Source of the DNA: Pseudonocardiales bacterium
GTDB lineage: Bacteria; Actinomycetota; Actinomycetes; Mycobacteriales; Pseudonocardiaceae
Assembly: GCA_019243635.1 (NCBI GenBank)
Contig: JAFAUB010000023.1
Span: 37,793-101,792 of the forward strand
DNA length: 64,000 nt
Direction of reading: 5' to 3'
In this document: piece by piece, positions 40,254 through 49,349 of the stretch
Layout: each line of letters starts with the position of its first letter
Numbering within the stretch: the first letter of the stretch is position 1
Notes under the pieces: generated by a model
What the model was told of the DNA's origin: nothing
Database searches by the model: none
The model's input: only the letters and a program-made list of their open reading frames with translations
Translations under genes and position numbers: made by a program

Positions 40254-43200
40254 ATGTCCACTCACTCCATGGAGGCAACACTGAGTCCCCACTCCACTAC
40301 TCCGCCGTCGCTGCCGGGAATGGACGACCCATCCGGCTCAGCGGACGAGCGGGTCGAGCGCCCGTCGGTTGACGATCTGCTGGACCGTAACGCGAAGCGG
40401 CGGATCTGTGTGGTGATCGGCGCGGCCGGCTGGGGCAAGACCACGGCGGTGGAGGTGTGGTCGCGCGACCGCCCGACCGCGTGGCTGCGGTATGAGCACC
40501 ACGAGGGCGACGCGGACCGCCTGCTGGCCGCCCTGTTCGGGGCGTTGCAGGCGCACGTGTCGGGGCCTGCGCCGATGCGGGGTACGGCGGCGGGGGACAG
40601 GGATCGGGTGGGGTCCTCGGTAGCGGCCGCCTGTGCCTGGTTGCGCACCGTCCTGAGCAAGGACCTCACGCTGGTCCTCGATGACCTGCACGGGCTGCAG
40701 CCGGATAGCGACGCGGCGGCCATCGTCGAGAGTCTGTGCCGGCGAGCACCGGATCGGCTGCATCTGGTCCTGATATCCCGACGGGAGCTCCCGTTCTCCT
40801 TGGAGCGGCTACGGGGTCGCGGTTTCGTCACGGAGATCCACGCGCCGGATCTCGCCCTCGACGTTGCCGACGTCGAGGCACTCCTGCGCAAGACTGTGGG
40901 AAAGGATCCGTCAGGCCTGTCGAGGCGAGTGTGGAAGCACACTGCCGGTTGGCCGGTGGCCGTGCACTGCGCGGTGGAGATGTTGCGATGTGTTGGGGTG
41001 GACCAACGCCTGGCCGCAGTGGAACAACTGTCCCAGCCGGGACAGCGATTTCACAGCTATCTGGCCGAGGAGGTCATCGGCCCCGCTCCCGAGTGGGTTC
41101 AACGGCTGCTACGCAGGTTGGCGATCTTCGGCGAGGTCAGGTCCGCGACGGAGATCGTGCGCGAGCCTCACGATGCGAGGGCCCTCACCGAGCTGAGCCG
41201 CCAGGGACTCGTACGACGCACCGGCGGGGGCGCCGGTTGGGCGCTCGTGCGTCCGTTGCGTGACTATTTCGAGCACGAGGCGACGCCGTCCTTCAGCGAG
41301 CGGAGAGCACTGCACCTGACAGCGGCCGGCGAGTGTGCCGGGCGAGGGGCACAGGCCGACGCCCTGCGACATCTCCTCGCGGCAGGTGATCACGCCGCGT
41401 GCGCTGCGCTGCTCATCGAGCATGGTGGCGCGATGGTGGAGAGCGGCCGACTCGACAACGTGGCACAGGCCGCCGGCATGCCGGCCGAGTACCTCGACGA
41501 CCCGCGGATCCACCGCGTTCTCGGGCAGGCACAGCAGGTCCGGGGACAGTGGGCACAGGCGCTGTGGCACTTCCAGCGCGCCGGCTACGACCGGAATGAG
41601 CTGGATCCCGGGCTCTCCTGGCGGGTCGGCCTGGTCGCTTTCGCCAAGGGCGAGCTTGCCGAGGTACTGTCGCTGACCCGGCGAACCCGGCTGGACCGGG
41701 AGGACACGCTCGACGAGACCCGCGTACTCGCGCTGTCGGCCGGCGCCCTCCGGATGACCGGTGACATCGCGGGGCTGCGAATGATCGCGGAACGAGCCCG
41801 TGCCGCGGCCCGACGGTGCGACGAGCCACGCGCGTGGTCCCGGGTCCACCATGTCTTCGCGCTCCTCGCCGCTGCCGAGGGTGACTGGCGGCAATCCCTC
41901 GCCCACTGCACCGACGCCCTGCGCAGCGCCGAGGCGAGCGACGACCTGCTCCAGGTGACGTGGATTCGGGCTTACCGAGCGTTCCACCACTTCGAAGCAG
42001 GTGCGCCTCGGCTTGCGCTGGCCGACTCCCAGATCGTGTTGAGCCTCAGCGAGCGATGCGAGAACCCGTTCCTCGTCGCGTGCGGGCTCACCACCCGCGG
42101 CCGCGCCCGCAGCCGGCTGGGGATGTTGGAGGCGGCGGCGGGCGATCTCGCCACGGCTGTCGACCTCTTCCAGCGCCTCGGTTCCCGGTTTCTGGCCTGG
42201 CCGCTGTGCGGTCTCGGTGATCTGCATCGGACCAGGCGTCAGCTGACCCGAGCCCGGGCGGCGTACGAGGAGGCGCTGGCTCTTGCTGAGCCGAACCATG
42301 AGGTGTTCGGCCTCAGCTCGGCGCTGATCGGTCTCGCGCACGTCGATGCCACTGATGACCTGGAGCTAGCTCGCGAGAGCGCGACCCGAGCCGTCGAGCT
42401 GGGGGAGGGGCTTCGCACGGTGCCGGCATTCCTGGCCCGCGGCTGGGTCGAGTTGATGGGCAGTGACCGGCAGCGCGCCTGCACGGATGCCGACCGGGCT
42501 ACCGCGGCCGCACGGCAACGGCGGGACAAGCCAGGGCTGGCCGAGGCCATCACTCTGGGTGTGCTGGCCTCCCGCGATCCCGCCGTGGATACCACGTCGC
42601 TGCGGGAGGCGATCGACATCTGGCAGGAGACGGGCTGTCGCCTGGAGGAGGCCGCGACACGAGTCGTGGCCGGTCGCATCGGCGCGCCCATCCCCGACCT
42701 CGACGTCTACCTCGCGGAGCGGATGCTTCGGGACCACGGCGTCGATGTCGAGTCACGGGTGGTCGCTGGGCCGCTGGGGGTCGTGGCCCGTTCCGCGCCC
42801 GCGATGTTCATCCAGACGCTGGGGGGGTTCCGGGTGGTCCGCGACGGGGTCCCGATTCCGACTGTCGAATGGAAGTCGAGAAAAGCCCGGGACCTGCTGA
42901 GGCTCCTGGTCGCGCGGCGCCGGCCGACTTCCCGTCATCAGCTGATGGAGATGCTGTGGCCGGAGGTGGACCCGGCCGTAGCCGGCAATCGCCTCTCCGT
43001 GCTGCTCTCCACCCTCCGCGATGCGCTGCAACCATACCCGGCAGGCGAGGATCCATTGATCACCACCGACGGCGCGGTGTCGTTGAACCCCGCCCAGGTC
43101 CGCGTCGACGTCGAGGACTTCCTCGCTCAAGCCACCACCGCGCTCGACGCGGACCGGGCCGCGGAGCCGGATGCGACCGCGCGACTCGCGGCCGCCGTCA

Positions 43201-43544
43201 CCGCCCACACCGGGGGCTTCCTCGAAGACGACCCCTACCAGGAATGGGCCGGTGCACTGGCGGACGAGGTCCAGTCCACCTACATCACCCTCCTCCGGGC
43301 GCTGATCACACGGCTACACGACGCGGGTGACACCGACGCGGTCGTGCGGTACACACTGCGCCTGCTCGAACGGGACGGCTACGACGAGAAAGCCCATCTC
43401 ACCCTCGTCGAAGCCCTGTTCGACGCCGGACGCCTCGGTGAGGCACGCCGTCACTACCACACCTACGTCCGCCGGATGAAAGAGATCGACGTCCCACCAC
43501 GCCCGTTGCCGCACATGCCGTCCCGGGGATTGGCTGCGGGTTAG
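40254..43544 (+). CDS. STAND ATPase-TPR transcription activator with C-terminal SARP (BTAD) domain
   Basis: 1096 residues from ATG 40254 (GGAGG five bases upstream). P-loop ATPase of MalT/AfsR type with Walker A at 56-63 (GAAGWGKTT) and Walker B in LTLVLDDLHGLQ; winged-helix segment; long TPR array (about 370-800; WAQALWHFQRAGYDRNE, ARAAYEEALALAEP). The C-terminus has an OmpR-like DNA-binding domain (TLGGFRVVRDGVPIP, EWKSRKARDLLRLLV) and a BTAD (YITLLRALITRLHDAGD, LLERDGYDEKAHLTLVEALF). Domain order is the reverse of AfsR. Such regulators switch on secondary metabolism; no biosynthetic cluster is visible here. Confidence 0.9.
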   Translation: MSTHSMEATLSPHSTTPPSLPGMDDPSGSADERVERPSVDDLLDRNAKRRICVVIGAAGWGKTTAVEVWSRDRPTAWLRYEHHEGDADRLLAALFGALQAHVSGPAPMRGTAAGDRDRVGSSVAAACAWLRTVLSKDLTLVLDDLHGLQPDSDAAAIVESLCRRAPDRLHLVLISRRELPFSLERLRGRGFVTEIHAPDLALDVADVEALLRKTVGKDPSGLSRRVWKHTAGWPVAVHCAVEMLRCVGVDQRLAAVEQLSQPGQRFHSYLAEEVIGPAPEWVQRLLRRLAIFGEVRSATEIVREPHDARALTELSRQGLVRRTGGGAGWALVRPLRDYFEHEATPSFSERRALHLTAAGECAGRGAQADALRHLLAAGDHAACAALLIEHGGAMVESGRLDNVAQAAGMPAEYLDDPRIHRVLGQAQQVRGQWAQALWHFQRAGYDRNELDPGLSWRVGLVAFAKGELAEVLSLTRRTRLDREDTLDETRVLALSAGALRMTGDIAGLRMIAERARAAARRCDEPRAWSRVHHVFALLAAAEGDWRQSLAHCTDALRSAEASDDLLQVTWIRAYRAFHHFEAGAPRLALADSQIVLSLSERCENPFLVACGLTTRGRARSRLGMLEAAAGDLATAVDLFQRLGSRFLAWPLCGLGDLHRTRRQLTRARAAYEEALALAEPNHEVFGLSSALIGLAHVDATDDLELARESATRAVELGEGLRTVPAFLARGWVELMGSDRQRACTDADRATAAARQRRDKPGLAEAITLGVLASRDPAVDTTSLREAIDIWQETGCRLEEAATRVVAGRIGAPIPDLDVYLAERMLRDHGVDVESRVVAGPLGVVARSAPAMFIQTLGGFRVVRDGVPIPTVEWKSRKARDLLRLLVARRRPTSRHQLMEMLWPEVDPAVAGNRLSVLLSTLRDALQPYPAGEDPLITTDGAVSLNPAQVRVDVEDFLAQATTALDADRAAEPDATARLAAAVTAHTGGFLEDDPYQEWAGALADEVQSTYITLLRALITRLHDAGDTDAVVRYTLRLLERDGYDEKAHLTLVEALFDAGRLGEARRHYHTYVRRMKEIDVPPRPLPHMPSRGLAAG

Positions 43545-43562
43545 CGATGCCTCGGGCATGAG

Positions 43563-44231
43563 ATGATCTTCTTCACGACGTTCGTCACGCTCATTCGTCG
43601 ACAACGTGCGGGGACGGAAAGGCGCCTAGGGTCCCCCGCGCGGCTGGAGGACAACACCATCCGCCTGCCGATCGGAACGGAGGTGCAGGTAGGAGACCGC
43701 ATAGAGTATCGTCCTGGCTACGACGAGCCCCGAATGATGGTGGTGATCGACGTCATCCATCCGCACATGCCTGGCGCCAGTACCGTTGACGACCACGTCG
43801 AGGTGACCTGTGTGCCGAACGAGCGAGCGGTGGTCCCGGATTTCGCTGTCCCGGTTCTGCACTCAACAATGTCCGGTGCCCTTGCGCTGGTGGAGCGCGG
43901 ACGGATTCTCGAGGCGGTCCGCGAGGCGATGAGGTTGGTCGAAGAACGGGTTCAGCGTCTTACGGCGAGGGGTGACTCCGGGCACCCGCTCATGGAGTCG
44001 GTGTTCGGCGCGAGGCCGCCGAGACTCGACATAACCACAGCAACGGGCCGATCGGCGCGGGACGAGCAAGAGGGTTTCCGGCTCTTGTTCATCGGTGCCA
44101 TGCTCGGGCTGCGAGACGCGCACGACGGCGGTAGATCTGTTCCCGCCACCGTGCATGAGGTCTTGGAGTATCTGGCGTTCGCCAGCATGCTGATGCGTCG
44201 CCTGGACTGGGCCGAGAGCAGGCTTAGCTAG
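43563..44231 (+). CDS. TIGR02391 (Hypoth_Ymh)-like protein
   Basis: 222 residues. The N-terminal half is beta-rich (IGTEVQVGDRIEYRPGYDEP). The C-terminal half matches the Ymh pattern: HPLMESVFGARPPRLDI, QEGFRLLFIGAMLGLRDAHD and EVLEYLAFASMLMRRLDWAE. This domain belongs to the helical HEPN-like group, many of which are RNases in defence; the catalytic Arg-x(n)-His is represented only by LRDAH. It begins 18 bases after the SARP gene. No strong ribosome site, so the start is uncertain. Confidence 0.65.
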   Translation: MIFFTTFVTLIRRQRAGTERRLGSPARLEDNTIRLPIGTEVQVGDRIEYRPGYDEPRMMVVIDVIHPHMPGASTVDDHVEVTCVPNERAVVPDFAVPVLHSTMSGALALVERGRILEAVREAMRLVEERVQRLTARGDSGHPLMESVFGARPPRLDITTATGRSARDEQEGFRLLFIGAMLGLRDAHDGGRSVPATVHEVLEYLAFASMLMRRLDWAESRLS

Positions 44232-44351
44232 GGTGCGGTGAGCGAGCGGGCCGGACCGAGGTCGGCGTAGCGGGTGTTCGTGCCTCTTCGGCTAAGCTGC
44301 GTGCGCCTGGGCACGGAGGTGGCGCCGTTGTCTCCGTGCCCAGGCGCCGGC

Positions 44352-45548
44352 TCAGTTGTCGACAACCGCCCGCAGCTGCTCGTCGCGCCCCTTGGCTCCA
44401 AGCCGCACGGTGGCGAGCGTGGGAGGTTGGTGTGGAGCCGAGAACCGTAGCCGGACGAGATCGCCGGCCCAGGACGCGGGAGTCGATACGACACCCGGCG
44501 GGCTGGCGATGGGTGTGAGACGGTCATCAGCTGGGCGGTAGACGAGTAATCGGGATACCGCTTCCGCCACCTCGCACATCAGCAGCTGCTCGCCGGGCTC
44601 GTCGAGGGCCAGCGCGTGGCGCACACAGCCCGCTCGGTGCAAGATCTCGGGAAAGCGTACGGTGGAATCACCGAGGCGTGTCCAGCCCAGTCGTTCTTCG
44701 CCAGCGGAGTCGGTGGTGCCGACGACCAACTTCGACCGGGAGCTGGCGAGCACGATTCGATCGATGCTCGCGTCGGAAATCGACCATATACCTCGCCACG
44801 ACCGCTGCGAGAGGTCGACGGCGATGCCGCGGGAACGGCAACCGTCGACCGACTGGTTGACCGCCAGTATGCTTTCGTCACCGTCGAGCCACATACCCCC
44901 GGAGAGGGAGCCCGGTATCCGCATGATCAGCTCGATGTGTGGTGGTGAGGTGGACAACCGCCAGATCGTCGAATGCTCCGGGTCATCGATCGTGACGAGG
45001 AACCCCAGCCGGCCGGAGTTGTGGCTCGGTACCAGGTAGGCCCCCAGCCCTGGAATGTCGGCGAGCCGTTGCTTGAGGATGCCACGCTCACCAGGCCGCA
45101 GGAGCGTGCACGCGTACCGTCCAGCTTTGCTGGTTCCTTTGCCGCGCAGGAGGAGGACTCGGCCGTCGTCGAGGGGTAGTGGGTGCGTTCGTCGATCGAC
45201 CGCGACCTCGGGAACCGTCCGACAGACCGCCTCCTCCGAGGCGAGTGTCCAGTGCTCGAGGGTCAGATCCTCGTCATCGGCCCTCAGGCACACGCCCCAG
45301 CGACCGTTCGTCGAGAAGGCGACGTTGACGCGGGCGCAGTGGCCTACTCCGGCCGCCGGCAAGACCGCGATCATGACAGGTCGCTTCGCTCGATCGGCGG
45401 GTCGACCATCCACAGCCGGGGCGAGCGGTGTCGTAGCCGCAGGAAGAACGCTCACGCCGTCGCCCCACATGGCGGAGACGCCCTGGTGCTCGTTAGGAAA
45501 CACGACCTGCCCTTCCATGACCGCTTGGGCGGCTCGGCTACCTGTCAT
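44352..45548 (-). CDS. Hypothetical protein, probable beta-propeller
   Basis: 398 residues. No known catalytic motif. Repeated short beta blades can be seen, each with a hydrophobic strand and a turn: RWGVCLRADDEDLTLEHW, GRLGFLVTIDDPEHSTIW, GGMWLDGDESILAVNQ, RSKLVVGTTDSAGEER and GEQLLMCEVAEAVSRLLVY. This suits a six- or seven-bladed propeller. Possible starts are ATG 45548 and ATG 45518. It converges with the TIGR02391-type gene. Function unknown. Confidence 0.6.
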   Translation of the reverse strand: MTGSRAAQAVMEGQVVFPNEHQGVSAMWGDGVSVLPAATTPLAPAVDGRPADRAKRPVMIAVLPAAGVGHCARVNVAFSTNGRWGVCLRADDEDLTLEHWTLASEEAVCRTVPEVAVDRRTHPLPLDDGRVLLLRGKGTSKAGRYACTLLRPGERGILKQRLADIPGLGAYLVPSHNSGRLGFLVTIDDPEHSTIWRLSTSPPHIELIMRIPGSLSGGMWLDGDESILAVNQSVDGCRSRGIAVDLSQRSWRGIWSISDASIDRIVLASSRSKLVVGTTDSAGEERLGWTRLGDSTVRFPEILHRAGCVRHALALDEPGEQLLMCEVAEAVSRLLVYRPADDRLTPIASPPGVVSTPASWAGDLVRLRFSAPHQPPTLATVRLGAKGRDEQLRAVVDN

Positions 45549-45759
45549 CTCCGAGGTCCCTGTCTTGTCCGTGAGTAACAGTACGGAAGACTAAATGAGG
45601 TGCCCTGTGAATGATCTTAGTATTCGCTTAGCCGACTCTTAGTCTCGATCTTTCGAGTCTGAGTCCGGCCACGGTCTTTGGTCGGACTTCGACGTGGCGG
45701 TCGGCGATCTGTCGATCATGGCTGCGACGGTGGGGCTGGTCGCGCGCTGTGCAGCGTAG

Positions 45760-45993
45760 TCAACGCCGCAGTGGGCGGAGTGAGCTGACCACCAGAAGCA
45801 GCCCGACGGCCAGCGCCAGAGCCGCGAGCACCCACCGGCCGTCCACGTCGGGCAGCCAGGCGATGCCGCCGAGCAGCGCGGTGCCCGCGGTTCCCAGCGC
45901 CCCCAGCCCGGCGAGCAGGGTGAACGGGTCCGGCCCGCGCCGAGGGGTCAGGGCACCCGCCTCGTCGTCGTGCGGTGCTGGGTGTTCGTTCAT
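45760..45993 (-). CDS. Small two-helix membrane protein
   Basis: 77 residues: an acidic, polar N-terminus (MNEHPAPHDDEAGALTP) and two helices (FTLLAGLGALGTAGTALLGG; WVLAALALAVGLLLVVSSL). Its ATG overlaps the stop of the PspC-domain gene, so it is translated with it. Probably an accessory membrane subunit of the envelope-stress module. Confidence 0.75.
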   Translation of the reverse strand: MNEHPAPHDDEAGALTPRRGPDPFTLLAGLGALGTAGTALLGGIAWLPDVDGRWVLAALALAVGLLLVVSSLRPLRR

Positions 45994-47213
45994 GATCCGC
46001 GCTCCACGTGTACCTGGCCGACACCGGAGCGCACGTCCAGGATGATCTTGCCGCCGGCGGGGCCACCGGGTGCGTTGTCGGTCACGGCCGCCCGGGACGG
46101 ATGGCCATAGCCGGTACGACCGAGGCAGTCGACCCCACCGACCTGCGTCTGGCAGCTCACCTGGGCGTCGACGTTCGGTGGCAGGATGACATGGGTCTGC
46201 CCGACGCCCACCGAGACGCTGGTCCGCACGGTCTCACCTTTCGTCAACCGCAGCCCGGTGAGGTCCAGCCGGCCGTTGCCCAGGGTGACCGCGTAGCGCG
46301 GCTGCACCTGGGCGACCGTGACCGGGTCCCAGTGACTGCCGCCGACCCTGAAGCCAGACGCTGGTGTGGCCTGCAGTACCCAGATGAGCAGGGCCAGCGG
46401 GACGGCGACGAGGATCAGCCCCCGACCGCCCTGCAGGAGTGAGCCCACCACCAGACCGATCCCGACCACAGCCAGCAGGAGGGCGGCGACCTGGGCGGCC
46501 GACACCGCGGTCCAGAACGTCACCGCGAAGCCGCCGGCCAGCAGCGCGAGCCCGAGGGTGACCGGGGTCACCTTGGATCGGGCACCCCGTGGTGGCGTGG
46601 TGGGCGCGGGCGCTGAGGGTTCCGGGAGGTCCCAGGCGAACGGTGCCACCCCCAGCGGGTCCCACGCCGGTGGAGCGGGCCGCTCGGCATCGTCGGTCGT
46701 CGTGTTCAGAGCCGGTGTCGTCGTCCCCTCAGACGGTGTCCCCTCAGACGGTGTCGCTGTGGGCGGGGTCGCCGCGGGAGGCGGCGACCCCGGGACCTCG
46801 CCCAGCGTGGCCCGCGAGCGGTGCAGCAGCACCAGCGCGCCCAAGGCCACGACGAGCGCGAGCACGCCCGACGGGCGCCCACCGAACACCGCCCTGGTCG
46901 CCGGAACCAGGAGCAGCACGAGCACCACGGTGAGTACCGCGGACATCGAGCCGCGCCCGCGTCCGAACACGCCCGCGCCGGGTGCCTGGTCTGTCTCGAC
47001 GGGCAGCAGCAGCCAGCCCAGCAGGTACAGCAGCACCCCCGCCCAGCTGAACAGGGTGGCCATCACGAACGCCACCCGAACCAGCACCGGGTCGATGGCA
47101 TACCGCCGGCCGACCGCCGCCGCGACTCCGGCGATCTTGCGGTCGTCGGCTCGCCGGCGCGGCCTGGTGGCCCAGAAGTCCCGTAGCGTGTGCTCCACGC
47201 TGATTCCGCTCAC
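45990..47213 (-). CDS. PspC-domain membrane protein with LiaF-like C-terminal domain
   Basis: 407 residues from GTG 47213. N-terminal PspC domain (KIAGVAAAVGRRYAIDPVLV and a membrane segment SWAGVLLYLLGWLLLP), several more helices, a Pro/Thr-rich linker, and a C-terminal beta domain as in cell-wall-active antibiotic response proteins (VTLGNGRLDLTGLRL, SVSVGVGQTHVILPPNVDAQ, GKIILDVRSGVGQVHVERG). Divergent to a PspC-domain histidine kinase; together they form a LiaFSR-like module that senses envelope damage. Confidence 0.88.
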   Translation of the reverse strand: MSGISVEHTLRDFWATRPRRRADDRKIAGVAAAVGRRYAIDPVLVRVAFVMATLFSWAGVLLYLLGWLLLPVETDQAPGAGVFGRGRGSMSAVLTVVLVLLLVPATRAVFGGRPSGVLALVVALGALVLLHRSRATLGEVPGSPPPAATPPTATPSEGTPSEGTTTPALNTTTDDAERPAPPAWDPLGVAPFAWDLPEPSAPAPTTPPRGARSKVTPVTLGLALLAGGFAVTFWTAVSAAQVAALLLAVVGIGLVVGSLLQGGRGLILVAVPLALLIWVLQATPASGFRVGGSHWDPVTVAQVQPRYAVTLGNGRLDLTGLRLTKGETVRTSVSVGVGQTHVILPPNVDAQVSCQTQVGGVDCLGRTGYGHPSRAAVTDNAPGGPAGGKIILDVRSGVGQVHVERGS

Positions 47214-47325
47214 GCCGCCCAGCCTGTCCGTCACCGGTGGCGAGCACCATCGGGGGTCACCCTGATCCGTCCCCGGGTCGGGGGATACCGGGGTCGACCC
47301 TGATACCCCCGGCACGTCTGCCCGT

Positions 47326-48621
47326 GTGACGATGACTATCGTGAGCACACCGGCGGACCAGGCGAGGAGAACCCGGCTGCCCACCCAGCCGGTTGCCGGG
47401 CCGCTGCGGTTGCGCCGGCACCGCCGCGAGCGGGTCATCGCCGGGGTGTCCAGCGGGATCGCCGAGCATCTCGGTGTCCCGGTGCTGTGGGTACGGGTGG
47501 TCCTCGTCGCGCTCGCCGGTCTGGGCGGAGCCGGACTGATCGGTTACGTGCTGCTGTGGGCGTTCGTGCCGGCGACCGATGCCGGTGCCCGCCGACCGGA
47601 TACCGCGCGGGACAGGCAGCAGGCGGTCGGTCTGGTCGTGCTCGGCGCCGGTCTGGCATTGGCCGGGGGTGCGCTGGGCACCGCGTGGGGTGGTTGGTTG
47701 ACCGGACCGCTGGGGGTCGCCCTGGTCGGTGCGGGTGTGGTGTGGCGGGAGGCTGACGCCGGCCAACGGACCCGTTGGCGCAGTGGCGCGGGCATGGTCG
47801 TAGGAACCGGCAGGATGGCGCTGCTCCGAGTGCTGGCCGGGATCGCGCTGGTGACCAGCGGGATCGCGGTGTTCCTGCTCAACCAGGGCGACCTGGGTCA
47901 GGTGCGGTTCGCGCTGCTTGCCGCCGCCGCGACCCTGGTCGGGGTGGCCGTGCCCACGGTGCCCTGGTGGTTGCGGCTGATGCGCGCGTTGGGCGAGGAA
48001 CGCCGGGCCCGGATCCGCACCGAGGAACGGGCTGAGATCGCCGCGCACCTGCACGACTCCGTGCTGCAGACGCTGGCGCTGATCCAGCAGCAGTCCGACT
48101 CGGCCCGGGAGGTCCGCCGGCTGGCCCGCGGCCAGGAGCGGGAGCTTCGCTCCTGGCTCTACGGACCGCAAGGCTATGGTCGAGCGACGCAGACCGGCAC
48201 GGGCGACACCGCTGCGGCGTCGGCGTTCGCCGCGACGCTGCACGCCGCCGCCGGCGAGGTGGAGGACACCTACGCGGTGAGCATGCAGGTCGTCGTGGTG
48301 GGCGACTGTGTCCTGGAGGAACCGCTGCCGGCGCTGGTGCAGGCCAGCCGGGAGGCGATGGTCAACGCGGCCAAGCACGCCGGGATCACCGAGGTCAGTG
48401 TCTATGCCGAGGTCGAGCCTGGGCAGGTGCATGTTTTCGTGCGGGACCGGGGCACCGGGTTCGATCCGGCGGCCGTCGCCGTTGACCGCCACGGCTTGGC
48501 CGACTCGATCCGCGGCAGGATGGAACGCCACGGGGGTACGGTGACCCTGCGTACCGCGCCCGGTGAGGGCACCGAGGTCCAGCTGGCCGTCGCTCGCCGA
48601 AAGGGCGGAGAAGAGACATGA
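47326..48621 (+). CDS. PspC-domain sensor histidine kinase
   Basis: 431 residues. PspC domain at 35-85 (RERVIAGVSSGIAEHLGVPV), additional membrane helices to about 215, phosphotransfer His in ERAEIAAHLHDSVLQTLALI, HATPase with EAMVNAAKHAG, RDRGTGFDP and GLADSIRGRMERHGG. The first residues could instead start at GTG 47341. Divergent to the PspC/LiaF-like gene; its stop overlaps the response regulator start (ATGA). Confidence 0.9.
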   Translation: MTMTIVSTPADQARRTRLPTQPVAGPLRLRRHRRERVIAGVSSGIAEHLGVPVLWVRVVLVALAGLGGAGLIGYVLLWAFVPATDAGARRPDTARDRQQAVGLVVLGAGLALAGGALGTAWGGWLTGPLGVALVGAGVVWREADAGQRTRWRSGAGMVVGTGRMALLRVLAGIALVTSGIAVFLLNQGDLGQVRFALLAAAATLVGVAVPTVPWWLRLMRALGEERRARIRTEERAEIAAHLHDSVLQTLALIQQQSDSAREVRRLARGQERELRSWLYGPQGYGRATQTGTGDTAAASAFAATLHAAAGEVEDTYAVSMQVVVVGDCVLEEPLPALVQASREAMVNAAKHAGITEVSVYAEVEPGQVHVFVRDRGTGFDPAAVAVDRHGLADSIRGRMERHGGTVTLRTAPGEGTEVQLAVARRKGGEET

Positions 48622-49298
48622 GCGGGGACCGAGACATCCGGGTCTTCCTGGTGGACGACCACGCGCTGTTCCGCACCGGCGTGAAGGCCGAGCTGGCGCG
48701 GGCCGGTACCGCCGACCCGGGCGTGCCGCCGGTCGTCGTGGTGGGCGAGGGCGGCTCAGTGGACGAGGCGGTCACCGGGATCGGGCACCTGGGCCCCGAC
48801 GTCGTGCTCCTCGACGTCCATATGCCCGACGGGGGCGGCGCGGAGGTGCTGCGCCGGATCCGTCCTGAGCGGCCCGACGTGGTGTTCCTCGCGCTGTCGG
48901 TGTCCGACGCGGCCGAGGACGTGATCGCGGTGATCCGGGCCGGAGCCCGGGGCTACGTGACCAAGACGATCTCCGGACGGGAGCTGGCGGACGCGGTGCG
49001 CCGGGTGCACGCGGGTGACCCGGTATTCTCGCCGCGGCTGGCCGGTTTCGTGCTCGACGCGTTCGCCCAACGGCCGGGGGCGGCCCCGGTGGGCGACCCG
49101 GAGCTGGATCTGCTCACCCCGCGAGAGCGCGACGTGCTGCGCCTGCTGGCCCGCGGCTACGCCTACAAGGAGATCGCCGCCGAGCTGTTCATCTCGATCA
49201 AGACGGTGGAGACTCACGTGTCCTCGGTGCTGCGCAAGACTCAGCTGTCCAACCGCTACGAGCTGTCCCGTTGGGCTTCCGACCGCCGGCTTGTGTAG
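48618..49298 (+). CDS. NarL-type response regulator of the PspC module
   Basis: 226 residues. Receiver with FLVDDHALFRTGV and phosphorylation Asp in PDVVLLDVHMPDG; LuxR HTH with LTPRERDVLRLLARGYAYKE and ISIKTVETHVSSVLRK. Paired with the upstream kinase by a four-base overlap. Confidence 0.94.
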   Translation: MSGDRDIRVFLVDDHALFRTGVKAELARAGTADPGVPPVVVVGEGGSVDEAVTGIGHLGPDVVLLDVHMPDGGGAEVLRRIRPERPDVVFLALSVSDAAEDVIAVIRAGARGYVTKTISGRELADAVRRVHAGDPVFSPRLAGFVLDAFAQRPGAAPVGDPELDLLTPRERDVLRLLARGYAYKEIAAELFISIKTVETHVSSVLRKTQLSNRYELSRWASDRRLV

Positions 49299-49310
49299 CT
49301 TTCGGCTGCT

Positions 49311-49343
49311 CGTGAGTGCGTAACAGTGTTATAGCCACTCACG
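49311..49343. terminator. Hairpin CGTGAGTG...CACTCACG between convergent genes
   Basis: Arms 49311-49318 and 49336-49343 are perfect; the loop has a nested TAACA/TGTTA pair. It lies between the convergent regulator and Ser/Thr kinase genes, so is likely a bidirectional terminator. Same motif as at 4848-4887. Confidence 0.6.
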
Positions 49344-49349
49344 GGCTCG

